A DNA stretch of 64,000 bases from Candidatus Margulisiibacteriota bacterium (GCA_025453605.1 JALOPZ010000004.1:21198-85197); one strand, 5' to 3'; shown: positions 14,522 through 24,392, counted from the stretch's first letter. Notes: generated by a model not told the origin, from the sequence alone. Numbers and translations: made by a program.

Positions 14522-16394
14522 CCCGCTTCTGGATATTCGGGACCTGGTAGAGGACTTCACATGCTTCCGCCCGGGAGAAAGGCTCGGCCGGCCGGAACTC
14601 TTTGCCGGCCAGGTATTTCAGCATCCCGGCTTTCTTGGCCGGTTCAATGTATTTATTCGCCCAGAAGTCGGCCTTCAGATCGGAGAAAGGCGGTTCTTTG
14701 AGCCCGGTTTCTTCCGCCAGTTTAGCGTAACGGGCGAGGAGGGCAATCCCCTCGGCCCTGGTTAAGACCTTGTTCGGCTGGAATTTGCCATCCTGGTAGC
14801 CGGTTACATACCCTTCACGATTGCCGAAAACGATATACTTGGCGGCCCAGTGCTTCCTGCTGACGTCGGTAAAGATCTCTTCGCTGGCGAGCGGCGTTAG
14901 CTCTTCTGCTCTGATCGGCAGGGTCTTGACCAGGACGGTGACCAGCTCGGCCCTGGTTATCCCGCGTTCCGGTTTGAAGGTGTCGTCAGGATAACCGTAG
15001 ACCAGGCCAAGTACCCCGCACAGCGCGATCGGCTCGATCGCCCAGAACGAGACCGGCGTATCTTTGAACGGGGTGATCCGCAGGACGCGGACTTCGCCGG
15101 AACCGGCTTCACCGCTGACGAAACCGAGGAGGTTGATCACGTTGCGGCCGTCACGCAGCGGTTCCTTGGCGGTAAATAAGTTGGGATCGGCGACCGGCCG
15201 ATTGTTGACGTAAGCGGCCAGGAGCGCCTCGGTCGTGGTGACATTAAAGGCGTCGCTGGTGGCGGAGAGGCCGGGAACGGTCCAGGTCCGTTTTTGGTCT
15301 ACCAGGAGCTCCGCGTAACCTTCGGCGGTGAGGTCGACCTCGGCCAGGTCGGTGATCAGACGATCTTTCGGGTGGAGGACCCTGAATTTCACTTCTTTCT
15401 TCTTCAGCTTGCGGTCGTAGGTCAGGATCCGGTCGCCGACGTAAGAGAGCGAAAAGTAGTGCGGGGTGTCGCCCGGTATGCCCGGCCGCTGGTAGTAGGC
15501 ATAGTCGAACCGGAAGCCGTTGTTCGTTAAGCCGATCCCCAGGGTTAGCCCGCTGCCGGCCGCCTCCTGATTGATCCCGCCGCGCAGCGCGATGTTCTTG
15601 ACCGGTGAGTATTCCAGCCCGAGGTGATAAAGGCCGACCGGCAGATCGAGATCAAACCCGGCCTTTAGGCTTTGGGCGTTAAAATTAAGCGCTTCGCCGG
15701 TCGCACCGAGAACATTGGCCGCCAGACCAAGTTTATAGTTGGCGCCCAGTTTATCTTCCGTATTGGCCCATTTGATGCTGCCGCCCAGGATATTGCTCAG
15801 GTTAGCTCCGACGTTGAGCCAATGGTTCATTTTATAGCCGGCGCCGAGATCAAGGCCTAGCCCGGTGCCGCGATCGCTGTAACCGCCGCCGGAGAGCGCC
15901 TGGTTGAATAATTTTAAGTTGCCACCGAGGGTGAAGGTCGATAACCGGCGGGAGTAGGAGAGGGCGATCACGCTGTTATCGTAACTGCCAGCCTCCTGGC
16001 TCGGATTGATCAGGATCCGGCCGGTCGCCGGATCAAGATAGGTCGGCAGGGAACCGCTGACCCCCAGACCGGCGTAACCGAGGCCAAAGGTCCCGTAGCT
16101 GGTCGGCACCGCCCAGGCGAATATATTGTACTGGGTCTCATCCGCGAGCAGCTTGCGGGAGGCGGAAGTTAGCTGCGGGAATTCGATCCCGGTCAGGCCG
16201 GAGGGATTGGTAAAGAGCGCGTTGGCGTCGCCGCCGAATGCCGCTCCGACGCCGCCCATGCCGAGCTGGCGCGGCGCGAACAGGTTCTGGCCGGGGTCGA
16301 CGGTGGTGCCGTTCAGCGCAAAGGCCGAATGACCAATGACCAATGAAAAATAGCAAATGAAGGTAAATATTATGATAGATCGATTAAGTTTCAT
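14475..16394 (-). CDS. PorV/UPF0164-like beta-barrel fused to C-terminal SLH domains
   Basis: The 639-residue protein has a signal peptide (cut near HSAFA) and then a long barrel-like region starting LFAPRQLGMGGVGAAFGGDANALFTNPSGL, the usual opening of PorV/OmpP1-type outer-membrane proteins. About residues 455-639 contain three S-layer-homology repeats (YGYPDDTFKPERGITRAEL, VTGYQDGKFQPNKVLTRAE, and a third ending FSRAEA). SLH domains bind wall polymers, so the protein may tether the outer membrane to peptidoglycan as SLH porins do, though there the SLH part is N-terminal. The signal peptide is encoded partly by 7-nt repeats. Its start overlaps the upstream gene by 4 nt. Confidence 0.82.
   Translation of the reverse strand: MKLNRSIIIFTFICYFSLVIGHSAFALNGTTVDPGQNLFAPRQLGMGGVGAAFGGDANALFTNPSGLTGIEFPQLTSASRKLLADETQYNIFAWAVPTSYGTFGLGYAGLGVSGSLPTYLDPATGRILINPSQEAGSYDNSVIALSYSRRLSTFTLGGNLKLFNQALSGGGYSDRGTGLGLDLGAGYKMNHWLNVGANLSNILGGSIKWANTEDKLGANYKLGLAANVLGATGEALNFNAQSLKAGFDLDLPVGLYHLGLEYSPVKNIALRGGINQEAAGSGLTLGIGLTNNGFRFDYAYYQRPGIPGDTPHYFSLSYVGDRILTYDRKLKKKEVKFRVLHPKDRLITDLAEVDLTAEGYAELLVDQKRTWTVPGLSATSDAFNVTTTEALLAAYVNNRPVADPNLFTAKEPLRDGRNVINLLGFVSGEAGSGEVRVLRITPFKDTPVSFWAIEPIALCGVLGLVYGYPDDTFKPERGITRAELVTVLVKTLPIRAEELTPLASEEIFTDVSRKHWAAKYIVFGNREGYVTGYQDGKFQPNKVLTRAEGIALLARYAKLAEETGLKEPPFSDLKADFWANKYIEPAKKAGMLKYLAGKEFRPAEPFSRAEACEVLYQVPNIQKRANEWWDTGVVSAAHP
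16331..16358. repeat. Heptamer repeat in the SLH-porin signal peptide
   Basis: Units GACCAAT, GACCAAT, GAAAAAT and AGCAAAT run with a 7-nt period and encode CYFSLVIGH of the signal peptide on the minus strand. Confidence 0.72.
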
Positions 16395-17074
16395 CGTTTC
16401 AGGACCGTGACTTTTCCTTTGCCGACCAGTTTGCCGTCGGCGATCAATAGATAAACGTATATACCGTTGCCGGCGACATTGCCGCCGGCGGAGCGGCCGT
16501 CCCAGGTGACGGCGTTATAACCGGCCGAGCCGCCGTTCACTCCCGCCGCATAAGACTGTTTTACCAGCAGTGTCCCCGCCAGATCGTGGATCGACAGGGT
16601 GACATTGGCCGACCGGGTCAGTGTGTAACCGATCTTGGCGGTCGGAGTAGCAGCGTTACCGGGATCGAACGGGTTGGGATAGCAGAGCGGGGCGCCGATC
16701 GCCGCCGGATCGCCGGCCGTCCGGACGTAGAGCGGGGTCAGTTCGTAAACCGCTTCGGCCGTGGTGGCATCGGCCGCTTCGATCGTCAAAGCGAAGATGC
16801 CGTCGGCCAGCGCGGTGGTGATCTCCGCAGTCGCGTAATAGTTGTTGCCGCTCTGGACAAAGGTCAGGTTGGTGAGGGCCGAGCCGACCTCCAGCGTCGC
16901 TCTGACCGGGCCGGTGGTCGTGGTGGCGATGATCTCGATCCGGGGCGTCGCCGAGAGCGAATCGCCGGGGATCGCCGTGACGCCGTTCAGTTTGACCGAC
17001 AGGGTCGGTCGGGCAAAAGCACAGCCGCTAATGACCAGGAGAAGCATTAAAACCGCAATTATCGTTTTTTTCAT
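16391..17074 (-). CDS. Secreted protein with C-terminal FlgD-like/sorting-type Ig domain
   Basis: The 227-residue protein has a lipoprotein-like or cleaved signal (MKKTIIAVLMLLLVISGCAF), a beta-rich middle, and a C-terminal domain starting YPNPFDPGN and ending with WDGRSAGGNVAGNGIYVY and KVTVLKR. This is the FlgD Ig-like/T9SS-type C-terminal layout, used for cell-surface sorting in Bacteroidetes and common in candidate phyla; no type 9 machinery is visible here. It sits between two outer-membrane barrel genes with 1-4 nt spacing, so it probably works at the same surface. Confidence 0.75.
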   Translation of the reverse strand: MKKTIIAVLMLLLVISGCAFARPTLSVKLNGVTAIPGDSLSATPRIEIIATTTTGPVRATLEVGSALTNLTFVQSGNNYYATAEITTALADGIFALTIEAADATTAEAVYELTPLYVRTAGDPAAIGAPLCYPNPFDPGNAATPTAKIGYTLTRSANVTLSIHDLAGTLLVKQSYAAGVNGGSAGYNAVTWDGRSAGGNVAGNGIYVYLLIADGKLVGKGKVTVLKR

Positions 17075-17075
17075 A

Positions 17076-18980
17076 TTAGAACCGATAGGTCACCGCCAAT
17101 GTTTGAATAAATTTCAGATCGCTGCTCTCAAAGCTTTTATCGCCCACGGCCGGCGCCGGTTTTTCGCTGTAGGCCGCCGCGGTCGCCAGCGGGTCGGCCT
17201 GCAGGAGATAATTGACCTGCCAGGCGTCTTTGGTCAGGCCGACATTGCAGTAGGCCATCTTGGTCAGGTCCAGATTGGTCGTGTCGACCTGGAGCAGGCT
17301 GACCAGCGGCAGAGCGCTGACCCCAAATGAGCTGTCAAACAGATAACTCCAGAAGTTGATGGTCATCCCCAGATCGAGCTTGAGCGGCAGCGCGCCGAAT
17401 TTAAAGGCTTTGTCGATGTTCTCCTGTTCCTTCGGTTGCAGCCCGGTCACCGTCGGTTTTAAGGCCAGCGTGGTGCCGCCGCGCAGCCACCAGGGGAGGA
17501 CAAAAACCTGGGTCTCGGTACCGATCCGCAGAAAATTAAGATTGCTGACGGTGATGTTCTTGGCTTCGACCGAGCCCGGGATCGTGATCGCGGTCTGGTT
17601 GGTCTCCAGGTCGACGGCGATCAGGAACGGGCGCTTGAGCGCGAAGCCGCAGCGGAAACGTTTTGGCAATGGATAGTTTTTGACCGGCTCCAGATACATT
17701 GGTTGACCGCCGGCCTCGTAGGTGGTGATCCAGCGATCGGAGAGCAGCTGCCAGCTGCCGCTGCTCCCCGGCTCAAAAAGGTTTTGCGCTTCTTGAGTGT
17801 TGAAATCGCGATAGCTCAGATAGCTGGCCAGGCCGCTCCCTTTCATCTCCAGCGCGGCGCCGCCGATGTTCTCCATGACCACTCCGGCAGTGAACCACTC
17901 GCTGAAGTCGTACATCAGGCCAAGATCGAAACGGGCCGCACTGCCGCTATAGTAGCCGCGGTATTTGGCGTTGGCGATCAGTTCCCCCTGTGGGACGTCG
18001 ATCACTTTGCCGTTATAGCCGGAGGAAGTACCGTAACGGCCGGCGTTGGTGGTCCAGTCGATTAGGTCGGCCTGATTGGTCGGATCAAAGTTCGGCGCGT
18101 AGAAAGACTGATCAGCGGTATCGGCACTGACCACGCTCCGAACGTCGTTGTCGATCACGGCAGTGGCGGCGATCGGCAGCAGGTTGAGACCGGCGTACAG
18201 GTTGCCGTGCCGGGCGGCGATCGTGCCGATATACGGCGACTGGATCGCCAGATCGTTGCGTAGTTCGCTGATGTTGATGACCGGCAGCGTTACCTCCTGA
18301 GAAAGAAAACCGGACCAGACCGGGCCACTTTCATAAGTGATCCCGGGGGCGAACTGGTAGAGGAGATGCCCGGCGCTGTTGATCCGCAGATCGCCCATAT
18401 CGGTGTTATACATGTTCATCGCCATCCGGCCGGTGAGGGGGAAGCTGCCGGCCAGGTCGAGCCCGGCGCCCACCGGGTTGTAGGAGGCAAAGCCGACCGT
18501 CAGCCAATCGTTGACCCGTTGGGCGGCGGAAAAGTTATTGCCGGAGACGGTGGTGGCGTAATTCAGGTGGCTCTTGACCTCAACTTCTTTGGTCGCGATC
18601 CCGCCGCCGATCTGGCCGGGATAGCGGAAGAAGAGGGCGTAGTTCATTTTACTATCCTGACCCGACCCGGCGCCGACCTCGAAGGAGCCGCTCATCTCTT
18701 TCAGTTTGAAGGTTTGGTCGATATTGTAACTGCCGGTCGCGGTGGCCAGGCCGACGAAGGCTTCGGACAGCTTAAGCTTGCCCAGTGAAGCCGGGTTCCA
18801 GAGCGCGCTTTTCATCCCTTTATCCAGCGTGGAGTAGTAATTACCGAGGCCGGGAAAAGGATTCTCGGCCGGGGGAACGGTCAGCCGGACGTTGCCGTAG
18901 GGGAAGTCGAGATCGGCCGCCAGGGCCAGGGAAGCGGTTAAAATCAAGGCCAACGTAGTTGCTGCTATCTTGCGCGTCAC
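17076..18980 (-). CDS. Large outer-membrane beta-barrel protein (UPF0164/PorV-like)
   Basis: A 634-residue exported protein with signal peptide VTRKIAATTLALILTASLALAA and an extended beta-rich body with many aromatic turns, ending in the C-terminal strand LAVTYRF typical of outer-membrane barrels (terminal Phe). I place the start at the GTG at 18980 because a consensus promoter, TTGACA-N17-TAGAAT, ends 7 nt before it. The ATG further upstream (18989) overlaps that -10 box and could not be on the transcript. It heads a three-gene surface operon. Cargo or partner is unknown. Confidence 0.75.
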   Translation of the reverse strand: MTRKIAATTLALILTASLALAADLDFPYGNVRLTVPPAENPFPGLGNYYSTLDKGMKSALWNPASLGKLKLSEAFVGLATATGSYNIDQTFKLKEMSGSFEVGAGSGQDSKMNYALFFRYPGQIGGGIATKEVEVKSHLNYATTVSGNNFSAAQRVNDWLTVGFASYNPVGAGLDLAGSFPLTGRMAMNMYNTDMGDLRINSAGHLLYQFAPGITYESGPVWSGFLSQEVTLPVINISELRNDLAIQSPYIGTIAARHGNLYAGLNLLPIAATAVIDNDVRSVVSADTADQSFYAPNFDPTNQADLIDWTTNAGRYGTSSGYNGKVIDVPQGELIANAKYRGYYSGSAARFDLGLMYDFSEWFTAGVVMENIGGAALEMKGSGLASYLSYRDFNTQEAQNLFEPGSSGSWQLLSDRWITTYEAGGQPMYLEPVKNYPLPKRFRCGFALKRPFLIAVDLETNQTAITIPGSVEAKNITVSNLNFLRIGTETQVFVLPWWLRGGTTLALKPTVTGLQPKEQENIDKAFKFGALPLKLDLGMTINFWSYLFDSSFGVSALPLVSLLQVDTTNLDLTKMAYCNVGLTKDAWQVNYLLQADPLATAAAYSEKPAPAVGDKSFESSDLKFIQTLAVTYRF

Positions 18981-18987
18981 TGCCGGC

Positions 18988-19016
18988 ATTCTAGGTAAGT
19001 TGTCGTCCGTTGTCAA
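18988..19016 (-). promoter_or_regulatory. Consensus promoter of the outer-membrane operon
   Basis: TTGACA (19011-19016), a 17-nt spacer and TAGAAT (18988-18993) on the minus strand, then 7 nt to GTG at 18980. The -35 overlaps the -35 of the divergent coaE promoter in the heptamer TTGTCAA (19010-19016). Confidence 0.82.
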
Positions 19017-19037
19017 GGCGCTTTCGCGTGCTATAAT
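19010..19037 (+). promoter_or_regulatory. Promoter of coaE-uvrB
   Basis: TTGTCA (19010-19015), a 16-nt spacer and TATAAT (19032-19037), with the ATG at 19047 (9 nt gap). It shares its -35 with the opposing promoter, so both cannot be occupied together. Confidence 0.72.
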
Positions 19038-19046
19038 TTAAGTCTA

Positions 19047-19613
19047 ATGATCATCGGTTTGACCGGCCCGGCGGCCGCCGGGAAGAACGAAGTTGCCAGG
19101 TGCCTGAAGCGGAGCGGGGCGCTGGTCATCGATGCGGACAAAGTTGCCCACGAGCTGTACGCCGCGCAGACCCCGGTCTGGCACGAACTGGTCAAGGCGT
19201 TCGGCTCGCGGATCCTGATGCGGGGCGGCCGGGTCGACCGCAAGAAGCTCGGCGAGATCGTCTTTGCCGACCGGAAAAAACTCCAGCTATTGAACAAGAT
19301 CGTCCACCCGGCGTTGAAAGAGAGCATCGAACGGAGAACATTGAACGTGGAACATAAGGGGATGATCGTAATTAACGCGGCGGTGCTCAAGGAGATCGGC
19401 CTGGTCCCGCTGGTCGACCAGGTCTGGGTCGTGACGGCACCGCGCGCGACCAGGCTGAAACGGCTGATCAAGCGGGGATCGTCCCGGGGCGAAGCGCTCC
19501 GGCTGCTTTCGTCCCAGCCGTCGCTCCGCAGCTACTTGTTACTCGCCGACCGGGTGATCAGGAACGAAGGGACCTTGACGCAGTTATATGCCGGAATTCG
19601 CGCTAACCTCTAA
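19047..19613 (+). CDS. coaE: Dephospho-CoA kinase
   Basis: A 188-residue P-loop kinase with GLTGPAAAGKNEVAR at the N-terminus, VIDADKVAHELY, and a late VVTAPRATRLKRLIKR. CoaE phosphorylates dephospho-CoA in the last step of CoA synthesis. The Walker A ends K-N rather than the usual K-S/T, an odd substitution in this motif. A heptamer repeat at 19336-19356 lies in frame and encodes RTLNVEH. The gene's end overlaps uvrB by 26 nt. Confidence 0.9.
   Translation: MIIGLTGPAAAGKNEVARCLKRSGALVIDADKVAHELYAAQTPVWHELVKAFGSRILMRGGRVDRKKLGEIVFADRKKLQLLNKIVHPALKESIERRTLNVEHKGMIVINAAVLKEIGLVPLVDQVWVVTAPRATRLKRLIKRGSSRGEALRLLSSQPSLRSYLLLADRVIRNEGTLTQLYAGIRANL
19336..19356. repeat. Heptamer repeat GAACNTN inside coaE
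   Basis: Three 7-nt units, GAACATT, GAACGTG and GAACATA, in frame, encoding part of RTLNVEHK. Confidence 0.68.
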
Positions 19614-21564
19614 TTTTGCCCCCCGCGGCGATCAGCCCAAGGCGATCGATCAGCTGATCGGCGGTCTAAACCGGGGTGACCGGTTCCAAACCTTGCTTGG
19701 GATAACCGGCTCGGGGAAGACGTTCACCATGGCCAATGTCATTGAACAGGTCCAGCGGCCGACGCTGATCATCTCGCCGAACAAGACGCTGGCCGCCCAG
19801 CTCTGCCAGGAGTTCCGCTCGTTCTTTCCGCAGAACGCGGTCGAATATTTCGTCAGCTACTACGATTATTATCAGCCGGAAGCGTACATCCCGCAGACCG
19901 ATACCTACATTGAAAAAGACTCCTCGATCAACGACGAGCTTGACCGGCTCCGCCACGAAGCGACCATGGCGCTGATCTCGCGGCGCGACGTGATCGTCGT
20001 CGCCTCCGTTTCCTGCATTTACAATCTCGGCACGCCCAAAGATTATCTGAAAGCGGCCATTGTGCTGCAGCCGGGGACACCGCTCGATCGGGAAGAATTT
20101 ATCCGGCAATTAGTCGGCATAAAGTATGAACGGAACGATTTTGAGCTGAAGCGGGGCCGGTTCCGCGTTCGCGGCGAGGTCATCGAGATCATGCCCGCTT
20201 ACGAAAAGAACCTGATCCGGATCGAGCTCGATGGCGACAAGGTCGGCAAATTGACGGCGCTGGAGCCGGTGGCCGGTAAAAAACTGCAGTCGCTGGAGCG
20301 GGCGATAATCTTCCCCGGGACCCACTACGTCACCTTTGAGGATAAGATGGAAGGGGCGCTCCTGGCGATCAAACGGGACCTGGAACTGCAGCTGACCGCG
20401 CTCCGCGGCCAGAATAAATTGGTGGAAGCGCAGCGGCTGGAACAGCGGACCAGGTATGACCTGGAAATAATCCGGGAGATGGGGTACTGCTCGGGGATCG
20501 AGAACTACTCCCGCTATTTTGACGGCCGCCAGCCGGGGGACTCGCCGTCGACCCTGATCGACTATTTTCCGGACGACTTTTTGGTCTTTATCGACGAATC
20601 GCACGTCACCGTGCCGCAGCTACACGCCATGTACAACGGCGACCGGGCGCGCAAGAACACGCTGATCGATTTCGGCTTCCGGCTCCCGTCCGCGCTGGAC
20701 AACCGGCCGCTCCGGTTCGAGGAGACGGAAAAGAAGCTTAAACAAGTCGTCTTTGTCTCCGCCACACCGTCCAAATACGAACGGCAGGTTTCCAGCCAGC
20801 TGGTCGAGCAGATCATCCGGCCGACCGGCTTGATCGATCCGGCCGTTGAGGTCCGGCGCGCCGAGGGCCAGGTGGAAGACCTGTTAAAAGAGGTCAAAGC
20901 GCGGGTTGGCCGGCAGGAGCGGGTGCTGGTCACCACGCTGACCAAGCGGATGGCGGAAGACCTCTCCGAATACCTGAACGAGGCGGGGATCAAGGTCCGC
21001 TACCTGCACTCCGACGTGGAGACGCTTGACCGGATCGAGATCCTGCGGGGACTGCGGTTGGGCGAGTTCGACGTGCTGGTCGGGATCAATCTCTTGCGGG
21101 AAGGGCTCGACCTGCCGGAAGTCTCTCTGGTGGCGATCCTCGACGCGGACAAGGAAGGTTTCCTGCGCGGTGAGACCTCGCTGATCCAGACGATCGGCCG
21201 GGCGGCGCGCAATGTTAACGGGACCGTTCTCCTTTACGCTGAGCGGACGACCGATTCGATGGCGGCGGCACTGCGCGAGACCAACCGGCGGCGGAAGATC
21301 CAGATCGAATATAACGAAGAGCACGGCATCACACCGCAGACGATCGTCAAAGAGATCAGCGATATCTCCGACCGGATCCGCGAGAGCAAGATCTCCGAGA
21401 TCAAGCGGCTTAAAGAATTCGTCCCGGCCAACGAGGTGCCCGATCTGATCAAGGCGTTGGAGGATGAAATGGCTCAGGCGGCGACCGAGCTGAACTTTGA
21501 GCAGGCGGCCGCGCTCCGCGACCGGATCAAAGAGCTGAAGAAGGCGTTTGGGCTTAAGGGGTAG
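19588..21564 (+). CDS. uvrB: UvrABC excinuclease subunit B
   Basis: The 658-residue helicase-like protein has Walker [13 protein letters not shown], the beta-hairpin region [55 protein letters not shown] and a C-terminal UVR motif ([17 protein letters not shown]). UvrB verifies DNA lesions handed over by UvrA and recruits UvrC. Length is normal. Its start lies inside the coaE end, implying coupling, and its stop overlaps the next convergent gene by 11 nt. Confidence 0.97.
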   Translation: MPEFALTSNFAPRGDQPKAIDQLIGGLNRGDRFQTLLGITGSGKTFTMANVIEQVQRPTLIISPNKTLAAQLCQEFRSFFPQNAVEYFVSYYDYYQPEAYIPQTDTYIEKDSSINDELDRLRHEATMALISRRDVIVVASVSCIYNLGTPKDYLKAAIVLQPGTPLDREEFIRQLVGIKYERNDFELKRGRFRVRGEVIEIMPAYEKNLIRIELDGDKVGKLTALEPVAGKKLQSLERAIIFPGTHYVTFEDKMEGALLAIKRDLELQLTALRGQNKLVEAQRLEQRTRYDLEIIREMGYCSGIENYSRYFDGRQPGDSPSTLIDYFPDDFLVFIDESHVTVPQLHAMYNGDRARKNTLIDFGFRLPSALDNRPLRFEETEKKLKQVVFVSATPSKYERQVSSQLVEQIIRPTGLIDPAVEVRRAEGQVEDLLKEVKARVGRQERVLVTTLTKRMAEDLSEYLNEAGIKVRYLHSDVETLDRIEILRGLRLGEFDVLVGINLLREGLDLPEVSLVAILDADKEGFLRGETSLIQTIGRAARNVNGTVLLYAERTTDSMAAALRETNRRRKIQIEYNEEHGITPQTIVKEISDISDRIRESKISEIKRLKEFVPANEVPDLIKALEDEMAQAATELNFEQAAALRDRIKELKKAFGLKG

Positions 21565-23173
21565 CCGGCTCCGGCTGATAATCCGGGTTGGTGATCGTAA
21601 ACGAATTGCTGACGCCGATATATTTCCCTTCAATGTCCTGATATTCCAAGTATGCTTGGACTTCTTTACTGGCCGTGTTCAGGAATATGCGGGCAGAAAA
21701 ATTGCTGGTCGCGTCACAAAGCTTATTTCCGGATACGTCGCAGTTCTGCCGATGTTTTGTTCCCCGAGGATCGACAATGATCAGAGAGGCTGAAAGCGCG
21801 TTTTTTGGTAAATTGAAATCATGTAAAGTTAACCGGTAGGCAAAGGTCTCGGGTGTTTTAACCCGGCGAGCCTCCGCGAGTTTTGGATCGCAGCCATCAA
21901 AAAAACCGGTCCAGCAGCGCTCCGAATAGCTTTCTCTATGCAGGTTTTTTATGACGACCCGACCAGCTCGTCTGGCGCTAGCGACTTCGTTCAAATTACG
22001 CTGAGCCATTCTGACGATCTGGCTAGTGCTGTCTGCCGCCCCGGAAAGAAAAGTTTGAAGATCAGCTTCGCGCTCATACCTGTGCTCGGCAACCAGCTTA
22101 TTGATCTGGTTTCGGTCTTTTGGGGCGAGCTGGCCACTTTTTTCTAGGCGCTTCGCGTAATTAAGTAAATCCGCAAGGTTGAGGTGAGAATCAGCGCTGT
22201 TCAATTGCCTGACTAGAGATTGAAATGTCGTGGCATCTCCGAAATTGACCAAGGCCTTGGTTTCCCGCATATGCTCAGCCACAAAAGAAATCAGTGATGA
22301 GTCGGTTTCCAGTCGGCGCAAGATCTCCGTCCCGCTGATCTCGTTCAATTTTGGGTGATGGATCCACGACGTGGCAAGATATAAATCCTTTAATTGCTGG
22401 TTTGATAGTTTTGGTAGATTATCGAGCGAGCCAATCGTTAATAGTTCGCCCAGGCAGATATCCAGCCGGGAGTGATTCCAGAAAAGCTTGTCTTCATCCC
22501 GATCACTCAGCTGTGGCAGAGCAGCGTTAATAAAGCTGACATCGATCTTATAAAAGCTGCCCAGGAGGCCATTGGCCCGAAACCTGATATAGATGTTTTC
22601 GGCGGGATCAAGAGCAATCTTTTCCAGTACAGACTGGGTAATGAGCCTTTTATCAGCGGCGGACAGCGCCTTTTCGCGCAATTCTTTGTTGAAGCGGCTA
22701 TTGCTGACGATCTGGTCTAAGAGCGGGGTGTGTTGCGCGGCCAGGAAATTATCCCAGTTAAAATCGAACAGTCTTTGTTCGTCAAAATAGCGCGGATCGA
22801 TCATATATTTGGGATCAATTATATTGAGATGCGCGCCAGTTTGTGGATTGTTAATTATACTGACCAGTTGATCGGCCAGGAGTTTCTCTCCGTTAGCGCG
22901 GACAGTCGCGTTATTTGCGCCGCTCCGCTTTAAATATTCCCAGCCTTCTTCCTGGGTGATCTTCCTGTCCTTATTGCCATCGATGGCCGATTGATAACCT
23001 TCTTCTGCCTTAAACCAAGAGTAATGATTTTCGTTGATCACGCCGTCATTGTTTTTGTCTTCCAGCCCCAAAGCGGTAAAGATCGGCGGCTGTTCGGGCT
23101 TCTTTACCACCTTAGAGCTGCAGGCCGAGAAGCCCAGAGCGGCTCCCCCTAACAGAATAATTGGTGCGATCAT
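21554..23173 (-). CDS. Putative lipoprotein with EF-hand-like loops, function unknown
   Basis: A 539-residue protein with a short lipoprotein signal (LGFSACSS, cysteine at about residue 18). Two calcium-binding-type loops follow soon after: EDKNNDGVINENH and DGNKDRKITQEE, each with D-x-N-x-D-x-x-I spacing. The rest is mostly helical with no family I recognise; a C-terminal beta part ends with YLEYQDIEGKYIGVSNSFTI. A Shine-Dalgarno GGGGGA precedes the ATG. Its base composition is lower in GC than its neighbours. It stands alone, convergent with uvrB. Confidence 0.6.
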   Translation of the reverse strand: MIAPIILLGGAALGFSACSSKVVKKPEQPPIFTALGLEDKNNDGVINENHYSWFKAEEGYQSAIDGNKDRKITQEEGWEYLKRSGANNATVRANGEKLLADQLVSIINNPQTGAHLNIIDPKYMIDPRYFDEQRLFDFNWDNFLAAQHTPLLDQIVSNSRFNKELREKALSAADKRLITQSVLEKIALDPAENIYIRFRANGLLGSFYKIDVSFINAALPQLSDRDEDKLFWNHSRLDICLGELLTIGSLDNLPKLSNQQLKDLYLATSWIHHPKLNEISGTEILRRLETDSSLISFVAEHMRETKALVNFGDATTFQSLVRQLNSADSHLNLADLLNYAKRLEKSGQLAPKDRNQINKLVAEHRYEREADLQTFLSGAADSTSQIVRMAQRNLNEVASARRAGRVVIKNLHRESYSERCWTGFFDGCDPKLAEARRVKTPETFAYRLTLHDFNLPKNALSASLIIVDPRGTKHRQNCDVSGNKLCDATSNFSARIFLNTASKEVQAYLEYQDIEGKYIGVSNSFTITNPDYQPEPATP

Positions 23174-23270
23174 GGTAATTCCCCCTATTGAACGATTCGG
23201 TCAATGGATTATCAGCGGCTGAGCGGGATAATTTCACATTATTATGGGCAAAGAATCATAAAAGAGGGTG

Positions 23271-24302
23271 CTATAGAGCGGCCATAACCGAGGTTAACTG
23301 GCCGGTGACCAGCTGGCGCCAGTCGATCCCTTTTTCATGGGCTTCGGCCAGGACCCCTTCTTCCGCTGTGCCGGCGTATTTACCGTAACAGAGAGTGCGC
23401 CATTCGCGGCCGGCGGCGTCTTTAAAGGCGCTGGAGCCGGCCCGGCGGGAGAAATGCCCCTTTTTAGCGCGGGCCGCTTCGATCGCCGGCCATTCCGGCT
23501 TTTCACTTAATGCCTGCAGGATCTCGAGGATCTCCGATTTTTTATCCGAGTAGATCGCCAGGACCGGTTTAGCCGGATCAGGATCGACATACCGTCCCGC
23601 TTCGTCATTGGCCAGCATCTTGAGCTCGCGGCCGTGAACACTGGCCATCTCAACCTCGGTGATCAAAAACTTAAAGGAGAGGCTCTGCCGTCCCAGGGAG
23701 AGGAGGAGATTGACGGCAAGCGGGATCTGCTGGTGTTCGACCTGGAGATACCCGCGATATTTGCTCCCGGCCGGGAGCGGGGTGCCGATCTCAACCTTCC
23801 CCCAGACCAGCAGATCGTTGCCGTGAGGAAGAATAAACGTCTCCGCTTGCTCTGTTTGCCCCCGCAGGACGGTCTTGGCCTGTTCCGTTATTTCGGCCAG
23901 GGGGCGGGGTGGTTTGGCCAGCCTTTTCTGCTCGGCTATCTCCTGCAGCAATTGTCCGGCGCAGGCGGAATCAAAGATCGCCAAGCCGCTGTTTTTGACC
24001 CTGATCTGCGGCCGTGACGGATCGTGCGCCAGCAGTTTGTTCGGCACAAAGAGATAGGTCTGCTCTTCCACCAGAAAAAAGAGCGAGGCTTCCCGGAAAG
24101 AGGGCCGCGCACAGAGCTGGCCGATCAGCGATCTTTGTATGTAACTGAGCTGGTCCGGAGCGACATTTTGCAGTATGACGGTTGACCGGAGATCGACCAG
24201 TTTCTTGAGGTCCGGTGCCAGGAACGCCGTGCGGCCCAGTTTGCTGCCGGAGAGATATTTACGGCCCGGGATCAAAGCTCTAAGGCTTTCTAAAATAGCC
24301 AT
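23271..24302 (-). CDS. Conserved-looking protein of unknown function (343 aa)
   Basis: I do not recognise this family. The protein has no signal peptide or membrane segment. It opens with MAILESLRALIPGRKYLSG, has a central charged helix (LLQEIAEQKRLAKPPRPLAEI) and ends with a compact part, WRTLCYGKYAGTAEEGVLAEAHEKG. The start is supported by a -10 box TATTAT 5 nt upstream, which implies a leaderless message. Codon use resembles the neighbours, so it is likely a resident gene. Confidence 0.55.
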   Translation of the reverse strand: MAILESLRALIPGRKYLSGSKLGRTAFLAPDLKKLVDLRSTVILQNVAPDQLSYIQRSLIGQLCARPSFREASLFFLVEEQTYLFVPNKLLAHDPSRPQIRVKNSGLAIFDSACAGQLLQEIAEQKRLAKPPRPLAEITEQAKTVLRGQTEQAETFILPHGNDLLVWGKVEIGTPLPAGSKYRGYLQVEHQQIPLAVNLLLSLGRQSLSFKFLITEVEMASVHGRELKMLANDEAGRYVDPDPAKPVLAIYSDKKSEILEILQALSEKPEWPAIEAARAKKGHFSRRAGSSAFKDAAGREWRTLCYGKYAGTAEEGVLAEAHEKGIDWRQLVTGQLTSVMAAL

Positions 24303-24307
24303 TTTAC

Positions 24308-24313
24308 ATAATA
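24308..24313 (-). promoter_or_regulatory. -10 box of the 343-aa gene (leaderless)
   Basis: TATTAT on the minus strand ends 5 nt before the ATG at 24302; no clear -35. Confidence 0.5.
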
Positions 24314-24347
24314 TTATCGTGAAAAAGAGGTGGATATTTCACTTTTT

Positions 24348-24376
24348 TTGATCAGGCGGTTATGATAAAATATGAT
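24348..24376 (+). promoter_or_regulatory. Promoter of dapA
   Basis: TTGATC (24348-24353), a 17-nt spacer and TATGAT (24371-24376). Unlike most promoters here it leaves a short leader with a GGAGG ribosome site at 24381-24385. Confidence 0.6.
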
Positions 24377-24392
24377 ATCCGGAGGTGCCCCG

